From assembly GCF_006476045.1 (NCBI RefSeq), contig NZ_SRZY01000028.1, forward strand, positions 124,001 to 188,000: a DNA stretch of 64,000 nt, written 5' to 3'. The notes below the pieces were generated by a model, which had not been told where the DNA came from, ran no database searches, and was given only the letters and a program-made list of their open reading frames with translations. Shown in pieces: positions 35,008-42,639 of the stretch. This DNA comes from Sphingobacterium lumbrici. Lineage in GTDB: Bacteria; Bacteroidota; Bacteroidia; Sphingobacteriales; Sphingobacteriaceae. Position 1 is the first letter of the stretch; each line of letters begins with the position of its first letter. Made by a program: the position numbers and the translations under genes.

Positions 35008-36828
35008 CTAGTATTTGCTTTTCGTTTCGCGACGTTTGCCGGAGAAGTCGCGGAAACCGCCACCACCACTGCTGCGTTCTCGTTCTCTGCGTTCTCCACC
35101 GCTTCTGCGATCTCCACCACCGCTGTTACCAAAGCGTGAGCGTCCGCTGCGTTCGCCACCGCCACTACGTGAACGGCTACCACGATCTGAAGAACCACCT
35201 TCGCCGGATACTTCGATACGAATATTTCTTCCGTTGAAGTCAACGCCTTTAAATCCTTGGATTACTTTATCAACTTCAGCGTCTTGTACTTCAAAGAAAG
35301 TATAAACTCCTTTTAAGTCGATTTTACCAATTGATTTGCCTGATATTTTCGTAGTGTTACAGATGTAACCTAAAATCTCTCCGCGATTGAACTCGTCTAC
35401 TGAGCCTAAGTTCATGAATAAACGTGTGAACCCTTTAGAACCACTACGGTCTCTACGGTCACCTCTGTCAAAATCACGATCACCTCTTCCGTTATCACGC
35501 GCATCGATATTCAAATCAGGCGCATTTTTATAATACTCTAAGAAACGGTTGAATTCTAGGGAAGCAAATCTTTTTACGATATCCTCTTTCGATAAAGATT
35601 CAAAACCTTCCATAATAGCCGGTAGGAATTGATTGATTTGATCTTCGTTGATCGTTACATTTTGAACTTTATCTACAATCGTTAATAATTGCTTTTCAAC
35701 TACTGCAGCACCTTGAGGAACCTCTTTGCGTTCAAATGATTTACCTATTACTTTTTCCAGATGACGTATTTTGCTTTGCTCTTTAATATTGATTAAAGAG
35801 ATTGAAATACCGGTTTTACCAGCACGAGCGGTACGGCCCGAACGGTGTGTATAGTTTTCAATTTCGTCAGGTAAAGAGAAATTAATTACGTGTGTTACGT
35901 TATTTACGTCGATACCACGAGCAGCAACATCCGTTGCAATCAACAATTGTAAATTGCGGTCACGGTAACGTTTCATCACTTTGTCACGTTGTTGTTGAGA
36001 TAAATCTCCGTGAAGTGAATCTGCATTGTAACCATCCTTAATTAAGGCTTCGGCAATTTCTTGCGTTTCAATTTTTGTACGACAAAATACGATACCAAAG
36101 ATATCCGGATTTGAATCTACAATACGTTTGAAAGCAGCGTATTTGTCTTTTGCTTTAATTAAATAATAGTTATGCTCGATGTTAGCATTACCTGTATTTT
36201 TGGTTCCTACAGTCATTTCTACTGGATCTGTCATATAGTTTTTAGCTATACGGCGAACTTCAGCAGGCATGGTAGCCGAGAATAACCATGTTTTTTTAGT
36301 GTCAGGAGTCTCTGACAAAATGTTGTTGATGTCTTCTTGGAAACCCATGTTCAACATTTCGTCCGCTTCATCTAACACAACATAATTTACTTGGGAAAAA
36401 TCAATCGCTTTACGACCAATAATATCCAACATACGACCCGGAGTCGCTACTACAATTTGCACGCCACGTCTGATCTGACGTAGTTGGTCACTGATATTTG
36501 CACCTCCATATACAGCCACAACATTCACGTTGTCGATGTATTTAGCATATTTTTCTAAATCTTTTGCGATTTGCAAACACAATTCACGTGTTGGGCATAA
36601 GACCAACGCTTGTGGGTGTTTTTGAGAAAAGTCTAATTGCTCTAATAATGGAAGACCAAATGCCGCTGTCTTACCTGTGCCGGTTTGGGCTAATCCGACA
36701 AAATCGTCGTTGCCAGTCAATAAAACAGGAATGGCTTTTTCCTGTATCTCGGAAGGTTTTTCAAAACCTAACTCTGTGATGGCATTAACAACCTCATGAC
36801 GGATTCCCAGTTCTAAAAATGGGTTCAT
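35008..36828 (-). CDS. DEAD-box RNA helicase, DeaD/CsdA type
   Basis: ATP-dependent RNA helicase of 606 residues, usually linked to ribosome assembly and cold adaptation. It has a Q motif (GFEKPSEIQEKAIP), Walker A AQTGTGKT, VLDEADEML, SAT, and motif VI HRSGRTARAG. After the core comes an RNA-binding DbpA-like domain (about 470-550, GSVDEFNRGEILGYICNTTKI) and an Arg/Gly/Ser-rich tail of about 50 residues (GNSGGGDRRSGGERRERER) that likely adds RNA affinity. It starts at ATG 36826-36828, alone on its strand. DeaD and RhlE-type names are both used for this architecture. Confidence 0.92.
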   Translation of the reverse strand: MNPFLELGIRHEVVNAITELGFEKPSEIQEKAIPVLLTGNDDFVGLAQTGTGKTAAFGLPLLEQLDFSQKHPQALVLCPTRELCLQIAKDLEKYAKYIDNVNVVAVYGGANISDQLRQIRRGVQIVVATPGRMLDIIGRKAIDFSQVNYVVLDEADEMLNMGFQEDINNILSETPDTKKTWLFSATMPAEVRRIAKNYMTDPVEMTVGTKNTGNANIEHNYYLIKAKDKYAAFKRIVDSNPDIFGIVFCRTKIETQEIAEALIKDGYNADSLHGDLSQQQRDKVMKRYRDRNLQLLIATDVAARGIDVNNVTHVINFSLPDEIENYTHRSGRTARAGKTGISISLINIKEQSKIRHLEKVIGKSFERKEVPQGAAVVEKQLLTIVDKVQNVTINEDQINQFLPAIMEGFESLSKEDIVKRFASLEFNRFLEYYKNAPDLNIDARDNGRGDRDFDRGDRRDRSGSKGFTRLFMNLGSVDEFNRGEILGYICNTTKISGKSIGKIDLKGVYTFFEVQDAEVDKVIQGFKGVDFNGRNIRIEVSGEGGSSDRGSRSRSGGGERSGRSRFGNSGGGDRRSGGERRERERSSGGGGFRDFSGKRRETKSKY

Positions 36829-36959
36829 GAAATAAATTATACAATAGGCTCAATTGCCTAAGGCGATGCAAAGATAGAAATAATATATTAATTATCCTAT
36901 ATTTCAGATTATTATAATTTTAAAAATCATTTTATGAGACGAATATGATATACTTGTAT

Positions 36960-37526
36960 ATGAAAAGTATAACCAGTTATACAGTAGTTTGCATACTGTT
37001 ATTAATAGTAAATGGCGTTTTAGCACAGGATAAGCCTAATTCGAAGGTTTTTTTGGAAAAATTTAAATCTTTAGAAGGTAAGTATTTTGAAGGAAAAATA
37101 ATTGCTGGTGGCAAAGAAGGAGACGGATTTACCGGACAGAAATTGATTATGAAGGTCATGCAGTATGAAGAGCGAGAGGTGAAGATCCCGTTTTTTGTAG
37201 GTGAGAATAAATCCAGAACATGGATATTTAGCTATTCGAATCAGGTGTTGACATTGAAGCACGATCATCGTCATGAAGATGGAAGTCCGGATGCGATCAC
37301 TTTTTATGGTGGTACAGCGACAAATGAAGGAGCTAGCGACATTCAGATGTTTCCTGCTGACCAGGAGACATGCCAATTAATTGACTATGCATGTCAGAAT
37401 GTTTGGTGGATTACGATAGATGAGACGACCTATACGTATAACCTGCGACGAATAGGCAGCGATCGTGTGTTTACGGTTTCATTTGATTTAACAAATCCCA
37501 TAGAAAGTACCATGATGCCCTGGTAG
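36960..37526 (+). CDS. Exported protein of unknown function
   Basis: A 188-residue exported protein with a signal peptide (SITSYTVVCILLLIVNGVLAQ). The rest is beta-rich with LEGKYFEGKIIAGGKEGDGFTG, IPFFVGENKSRTWIFSY and a His-rich turn LKHDHRHEDG, and two cysteines near the end (ETCQLIDYACQN) that could form a disulfide. I recognise no named domain. An ATG five codons upstream (36945) is possible, but 36960 gives a tidier signal peptide. It is divergent from the helicase gene and stands alone. Confidence 0.65.
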   Translation: MKSITSYTVVCILLLIVNGVLAQDKPNSKVFLEKFKSLEGKYFEGKIIAGGKEGDGFTGQKLIMKVMQYEEREVKIPFFVGENKSRTWIFSYSNQVLTLKHDHRHEDGSPDAITFYGGTATNEGASDIQMFPADQETCQLIDYACQNVWWITIDETTYTYNLRRIGSDRVFTVSFDLTNPIESTMMPW

Positions 37527-37594
37527 TTTAAATACTCGTGGAGCTAGAGGCTTAGTAAATTTTTAATAAAGTGTCAGTTTTTTTTATTTTTTTT

Positions 37595-37602
37595 TAGCTT
37601 TG
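37595..37602 (+). promoter_or_regulatory. -7 promoter box of the amino acid permease gene
   Basis: TAGCTTTG 26 bp before the ATG at 37629, preceded by a long T-rich stretch. Confidence 0.45.
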
Positions 37603-37628
37603 AGCTTATAAATATATTAATCTTAATT

Positions 37629-39155
37629 ATGTGGTATAAAAAGTCGATTTCTAAATTGGTCGCGGAGGCTGAGCAAAGTGGTGAAGGTACATTGAAGCGA
37701 ACCCTATCAAGCAGAGGGTTGGTAGCTCTGGGGGTTGGGGCAATTATTGGAGCCGGATTATTTTCGTTGACCGGCATTGCGGCAGCCGATCATGCTGGTC
37801 CTGCGGTGATGCTTTCGTTCATTATAGCCGCGGTAGGTTGTGCTTTTGCAGGATTATGTTATGCTGAGTTTGCGTCCATGATACCTGTGGCCGGAAGTGC
37901 CTATACTTATTCGTACGCTACAATGGGCGAGTTTATGGCGTGGATTATAGGTTGGGATTTGGTATTGGAATATGCATTGGCCGCCGCTACTGTAGCAGCA
38001 AGTTGGTCGCAGTATTTTAACGAAGCCCTCAAGATATTTGGATTTACGCTGCCCAAAGAGCTTTTATATTCCCCTTGGGTGGAACATCATCTGTCGGATG
38101 GTACCGTATTTAGCGGAGGGATGGTAAATCTTCCGGCGATTGTAATCGTCTGTTTGCTATCCTTGCTATTGATGCGCGGTACGCAGGAATCTTCTTTTGT
38201 GAATAATATTCTGGTCGTACTTAAAGTAGCCGTTGTATTGTTATTTATCGCATTGGGCTGGCAATTTATAGATCCGGCAAATCATACACCTTTTATTCCT
38301 GTGAATGAAGGGGAGACCTTACTCAAAAATGGCGAAATAGGGTTCTTTGATTTTTTCAAAGAGGGTTATTTTGGACATTACGGAATTAGTGGGGTATTAC
38401 GTGCTGCTGGTGTTGTCTTCTTTGCTTTTATCGGATTTGATGCGGTCAGTACTGCTGCGCAGGAAGCCAAAGATCCTAAAAAAGGAATGCCCATTGGTAT
38501 TATAGGGTCACTTGTCATCTGTACGATCTTGTATGTTCTTTTTTCTTATGTGATGACAGGCTTGGCACCGTATACGGATTTTAAAGGTGATGCTAAACCT
38601 GTAGCAACTGCGTTTGGAAAAACAGGATATCATTTTCTGAATACGGCGATGATCGTTACGATTCTTGCGGGATATACTTCCGTTATTCTTGTGATGTTAT
38701 TGGGACAGAGTCGTGTCTTTTATACGATGAGTAAAGATGGTTTGTTGCCAAAAATATTCTCCGATCTATCGAAAAGGCAAACGCCTTGGAAAACAAATTT
38801 GATCTTCATGGTTTTCGTTAGTGTTTTTGCCGGTTTTGTGCCTGTTTCGGATTTAGGACACATGGTAAGTATCGGAACGCTACTCGCATTTACGTTAGTA
38901 TGTATAGGTGTATTGGTGCTTCGGAAGAAGAATCCATTGGCCGAGCGTCCTTTTAAAACACCTTTTGTGCCGTTAGTGCCTATTTTAGGTATTATCGTTT
39001 GTGTGGCGATGATGGCATCGCTTCCGCTTGAAAGTTGGGAACGCCTTGCTATCTGGATGATTATAGGTGTTTCGGTCTATTTCTTATACGGAAAAAAGCA
39101 TAGTGTACTGCGTAAAGAAATTGAAAGCGGAGAGTCCAATGGTTCTGGTCGCTAG
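37629..39155 (+). CDS. APC-superfamily amino acid permease
   Basis: Inner-membrane amino acid transporter of 508 residues with about twelve transmembrane helices. The N-terminal signature LSSRGLVALGVGAIIGAGLFSLTGIAA with the unwound-helix glycines is characteristic of the APC cationic-type/YfnA-like group, as is FFAFIGFDAVSTAAQEAKDPKKGMPIGIIG in the sixth helix region. The C-terminus is short and basic. The substrate range cannot be deduced from this. It is monocistronic, with its own promoter box and a terminator hairpin right after. Confidence 0.92.
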   Translation: MWYKKSISKLVAEAEQSGEGTLKRTLSSRGLVALGVGAIIGAGLFSLTGIAAADHAGPAVMLSFIIAAVGCAFAGLCYAEFASMIPVAGSAYTYSYATMGEFMAWIIGWDLVLEYALAAATVAASWSQYFNEALKIFGFTLPKELLYSPWVEHHLSDGTVFSGGMVNLPAIVIVCLLSLLLMRGTQESSFVNNILVVLKVAVVLLFIALGWQFIDPANHTPFIPVNEGETLLKNGEIGFFDFFKEGYFGHYGISGVLRAAGVVFFAFIGFDAVSTAAQEAKDPKKGMPIGIIGSLVICTILYVLFSYVMTGLAPYTDFKGDAKPVATAFGKTGYHFLNTAMIVTILAGYTSVILVMLLGQSRVFYTMSKDGLLPKIFSDLSKRQTPWKTNLIFMVFVSVFAGFVPVSDLGHMVSIGTLLAFTLVCIGVLVLRKKNPLAERPFKTPFVPLVPILGIIVCVAMMASLPLESWERLAIWMIIGVSVYFLYGKKHSVLRKEIESGESNGSGR

Positions 39156-39190
39156 TCGAAGGATCAGAATAGCCGGGGAATTGTGTATTA

Positions 39191-39220
39191 AAAAGGGAGC
39201 TCCTGAGGGCTCCCTTTTTT
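39191..39220. terminator. Bidirectional terminator between permease and OmpA genes
   Basis: A 10-bp stem (39191-39200 with 39209-39218) with a T-run on the right and an A-run on the left. Confidence 0.85.
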
Positions 39221-39238
39221 ACGGCATAGCGTTTTTAA

Positions 39239-40585
39239 TTAATAGAGTGTGAATTCTACGCGGCGATTTTGTTGGCGGCCTTCTGCCGTTGTATTGGTCG
39301 CAATTGGCTGATTAGGGCCGTAACCTGTAGCTTCGATGCGGGATGCATTAGCTCCTTTAGAAGCTAAGTAAGCTTTTACGGCTTCAGCACGCTCTTTCGA
39401 CAAGCGTAAGTTTGTCTGCATTGACCCCGTGTTGTCGGTATGGCCAGCTAATTTCAAACTAAAGTTTTTTTCTATCAAAATAGCTGCTACTTTGTCCAAA
39501 GATGAATAAGAACTTGAGCGAATAGTGGCTTTACCTGTCTCAAACTCCAGGTTTTTAATTGCTTCATCCACAACTTTTTTATCTTCTTCCGTAATGACAA
39601 TTTTTTCAATTACTTTGGTTTCATGCTTCATTTCAGGAAGTGGACAGCCTGAGCCATCTACCTTAACTCCTGCAAGTGTATTGGGACATTTGTCAAATTT
39701 ATTTGCTACGCCATCTCCGTCGTCATCTTTCAAGTCATCATTCAGTTTATTCATTTGAGATTTTAGCTCATTGTTTGAAGCAACTAATGCGTCACGTTCC
39801 GATTTCAGTTCATCGTACTTTTGGGTGTAGTCATCTATTAATGTAGCGACAGGGTTGCTGTTTCCTAAGTAGGGTTTGCTGCCGTTGCCTAAAGCAATTT
39901 CTAACCCGGCATGTGCGTAAGAGAATAGGTCATTTTTATACTGGCCAGCGGCTCTTCCATCGAAATCTTGATTCGCCCAATTCAACTGGTACCCTAAGTC
40001 TAGGTTGATTCCCTTTGCTATAGCGAATTTAAAACCAGCATCTACAGGTACATACAATTTAGTTTGCGATTCGGCTGTATTTGATGTGCCATCAGCTAAT
40101 GTAGAAGTAGTTTCGAAATTTAACCCGCCTATTCCTACGGCTACGTAGGGTTTGATAAAGCTATTAAAAAATCGCCAATTGGTATTGGCCATAGTCCATT
40201 CTGCGGATAAGGCTGTAGACCAAGGTGTTTTGGTTTCGAATTCTGAGACCTCATTACCTGTAGCATCTTCGTTGATTCCACCTACTTTGCCGCCCATGTA
40301 TTGTGCTTTTAATCCAAATGACGGAGAAATTTGCTTTTTGATATAGGCGCTATATCCCAAGTTATGGTTTAATTTATCGAAACTATCACGGTTAAAACCA
40401 AAGATGTTGGACTGGTTCAGGAGGCCTGCATTAACACCTATTGACCATGTTCTGTATTCCGAAGTAGAACCTAAAGGAGAAGTACCTTCAATAGAGGTCT
40501 TATTTCTTTCCTGAGCAAATGATGCCGTAGTAATCATACCAGTAGCGATCAACATAGATACCTTTTGTAAATTTTTAATTTTCAT
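39239..40585 (-). CDS. OmpA-family outer-membrane protein with TSP3 repeat
   Basis: A 448-residue envelope protein linking outer membrane and peptidoglycan. It has a signal peptide (SMLIATGMITTASFAQ), an N-terminal eight-strand beta-barrel (about 45-235), a coiled-coil linker (about 255-290, KYDELKSERDALVASNNELK), a calcium-binding thrombospondin type 3 repeat (DDDGDGVANKFDKCPNT) and a C-terminal OmpA domain (from about 335, LKLAGHTDNTGSMQTNLRLS and NRRVEFTLY). It is a single gene with a 143-bp upstream region containing a 17-bp dyad that could be an operator. Confidence 0.93.
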   Translation of the reverse strand: MKIKNLQKVSMLIATGMITTASFAQERNKTSIEGTSPLGSTSEYRTWSIGVNAGLLNQSNIFGFNRDSFDKLNHNLGYSAYIKKQISPSFGLKAQYMGGKVGGINEDATGNEVSEFETKTPWSTALSAEWTMANTNWRFFNSFIKPYVAVGIGGLNFETTSTLADGTSNTAESQTKLYVPVDAGFKFAIAKGINLDLGYQLNWANQDFDGRAAGQYKNDLFSYAHAGLEIALGNGSKPYLGNSNPVATLIDDYTQKYDELKSERDALVASNNELKSQMNKLNDDLKDDDGDGVANKFDKCPNTLAGVKVDGSGCPLPEMKHETKVIEKIVITEEDKKVVDEAIKNLEFETGKATIRSSSYSSLDKVAAILIEKNFSLKLAGHTDNTGSMQTNLRLSKERAEAVKAYLASKGANASRIEATGYGPNQPIATNTTAEGRQQNRRVEFTLY

Positions 40586-40611
40586 AAAATTTAATTTGAT
40601 AATAAGGTCTA

Positions 40612-40628
40612 TGGCAAATCCTTTGCCA
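40612..40628 (-). promoter_or_regulatory. 17-bp dyad upstream of the OmpA gene
   Basis: TGGCAAA-N3-TTTGCCA, a perfect dyad 27 bp before the ATG. Its size and place suggest a repressor operator or a stable 5'-leader hairpin. No regulator can be assigned. Confidence 0.4.
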
Positions 40629-40728
40629 AATCATTCCATTGGTGATTTTTACTGGTCATAAACCCCATGAAAATATTTATGTGTAGCTATTGCGCTACAA
40701 TATTAGGCATCCTACGGCAATCTAATGC

Positions 40729-41580
40729 TTATGATTTGGCAAAAAATTTTGGTATTTTGATTTGATAAGCCATTTTTTTGACAATATTTTCTGATGTGAT
40801 TTGTCGTAAGAAGCCTTTTTTACTTTTTGTAACCAGAAGGATATCTATTAATTCATCTGCTATGACACTGTCGATCGCGGATGAAATATTCTCTTTGTAC
40901 TGAATAAAGAAAGATTGATTCTTTACGACGTAGGAAATATTGTCTATTCCGGTTTCTTCTATGATCTGAGGTATAAAAGAGTCAAATTTTTTGTCAATAT
41001 CGGATATCGGTGTATTGTCGGTGTTTATGTGTATCAGTATCAACTCGAAATCAGTATTAAATACTCTTATGGCTTGCTTCAAAACATCGATTTCCCCCTC
41101 TTTGAAATTACATAATAAACCTACTTTATCTTTTTTGAAGTTTTTTGAATTAAGTGGTATCGCTAAAACAGGTGTGGCCGAGTTCTGAAATACGTCATAC
41201 ATATTAGATCCGATTAATAAGGCATCCAATCCCGAAGAACCTTTTGTACCCATTACAATTGCGTCATACGAATTTGAATGTGTTAATTTTTTGATTTCTT
41301 CATATAGATTGCCATCTCTAAAAATAGCATTGATATTTACTTGTGGATACTTTCCTATTATTCTTGAAATCACTTGTTGCATATCTCTCTTTGCCATACC
41401 AACCCTGGGGTCAATTAAGTCTGGTGTGTCAATCGAATTGCGATATATATTAGTATGGTCTGTAAAGATATGAACCAAGTCTATATCGTGATAAGTTTGT
41501 TTTGCAATTTCACAACCCACTTCAATTGCATTTTGGGAATATTCAGAAAAATCTACCGGAATGATTATTTTATTTGTCAT
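40729..41580 (-). CDS. Universal stress protein, two UspA domains
   Basis: A 283-residue tandem UspA protein. The first domain ends in the nucleotide-binding stretch VMGTKGSSGLDALLIGSN (Gly-x2-Gly-x9-Gly-Ser), so it could bind ATP. The second (from about residue 150) lacks a complete motif and is diverged. Such proteins accumulate under starvation or other stress, and their biochemical role is unclear. It is the downstream member of a pair, 15 bp after a homologous gene on the same strand, and was probably formed by duplication. Confidence 0.88.
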   Translation of the reverse strand: MTNKIIIPVDFSEYSQNAIEVGCEIAKQTYHDIDLVHIFTDHTNIYRNSIDTPDLIDPRVGMAKRDMQQVISRIIGKYPQVNINAIFRDGNLYEEIKKLTHSNSYDAIVMGTKGSSGLDALLIGSNMYDVFQNSATPVLAIPLNSKNFKKDKVGLLCNFKEGEIDVLKQAIRVFNTDFELILIHINTDNTPISDIDKKFDSFIPQIIEETGIDNISYVVKNQSFFIQYKENISSAIDSVIADELIDILLVTKSKKGFLRQITSENIVKKMAYQIKIPKFFAKS

Positions 41581-41595
41581 GGCTTAATGTGTTTT

Positions 41596-42447
41596 TTAAT
41601 TATTGTCAAAGAATGTAGGTTTCCTTAGGTTAAGGGTAAGCTCTTTTGATACCGACTTTCTAAATAAACGTTCAAAGAAACTTTTACGTGTTTTAGTGAC
41701 TACAATCATATCAAAATCTTCTTTATTAATTGTACTATTGATGACTTCTGCTATGGTGTCTAAATCCTTATCCGTTTCATTGATACACTCTAATGTACTT
41801 GAGACCTGTTCTATTCCATTTAGGTCTTGGATGATAAATACCCACGAGGCCAATTTTTCTTTAACTTGGTCTATATTTTTTTCATCCTTTACGACGTGGA
41901 TAATTTCGAGATGCTGTATATGTTGAAATAAGTTCAGGAAATCCCTAAGCGTTTCTAATTCTTCGGGTTTGAAATTTGTTAAAATTGCAGCTTTTTCCAG
42001 TTTAAAATTTTCATAATTATTAGGAATGGCAATTACCGGAATAGGAGATTGTGCGCTAATTTGACTTGTATTGCTTCCCCAAATGATAGATTTATTACTG
42101 CCTTTGCCTGTTGTGCCCATTATGATAAGCCCAATATTCTCCCGTTTTACATATAATGGGAGAGTTTCTATTAATAGCCCCCTTTCACAAGTTGTCTCTA
42201 TAATTAAGTCTGAAAACTCAGTAATGAGGTTATTACGCAACTCTTCGATTAATAGGTCAGCTTTGAAAATTTTATCATCTTCGAATTTTTCTGTGAGTTC
42301 TTCTGAATCAAAATTTGAAGACTGTGCCGTATAACAATGATATAAGGTGAGACTTGCATTGTTTTTTTGCGCCAGCTTGCAGGCATATTGTGCAGCAAAT
42401 AATGCGTTTTCTGAAAAGTCTGTAGGAACTAGAATCTTAGTTTTCAT
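41596..42447 (-). CDS. Universal stress protein, two UspA domains
   Basis: A 283-residue tandem UspA protein, same length and layout as its downstream neighbour. The first domain begins KILVPTDFSENALFAAQYACKLA and has the ATP-binding stretch IMGTTGKGSNKSIIWGSN. The second half is diverged and ends VVTKTRKSFFERLFRKS. ATG 42445-42447 is the start. It is the first gene of the two-gene unit, with a 192-bp divergent region shared with alaS. Confidence 0.88.
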   Translation of the reverse strand: MKTKILVPTDFSENALFAAQYACKLAQKNNASLTLYHCYTAQSSNFDSEELTEKFEDDKIFKADLLIEELRNNLITEFSDLIIETTCERGLLIETLPLYVKRENIGLIIMGTTGKGSNKSIIWGSNTSQISAQSPIPVIAIPNNYENFKLEKAAILTNFKPEELETLRDFLNLFQHIQHLEIIHVVKDEKNIDQVKEKLASWVFIIQDLNGIEQVSSTLECINETDKDLDTIAEVINSTINKEDFDMIVVTKTRKSFFERLFRKSVSKELTLNLRKPTFFDNN

Positions 42448-42581
42448 GAAATGTTTATGTAATTATAGTCCATATAAATGTACTAAAAATAAATGAGGAA
42501 TAAAGGAGTATTGTCACGTTTTAATCGCGGTGCTGTCATTTTGGAAGAGTTTTACATTCCTTTTGGTCTATAGATTTATCG

Positions 42582-42612
42582 TTGGAAGAGCAATCATTTT
42601 TAAGTAGATTTG
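42582..42612 (+). promoter_or_regulatory. Promoter of alaS
   Basis: TTGG (42582-42585) and TAGATTTG (42605-42612) separated by 19 bp, matching the Bacteroidota TTTG-N19-TAnnTTTG layout. Confidence 0.6.
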
Positions 42613-42639
42613 TATCGTTTATTAAATTAGATATAGTTC

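Noticed and set aside
35015-35305. Proline/arginine/leucine-rich frame opposite the helicase tail
   Set aside because: Composition is explained by the complement of the Gly/Arg-rich tail. There is no independent support.
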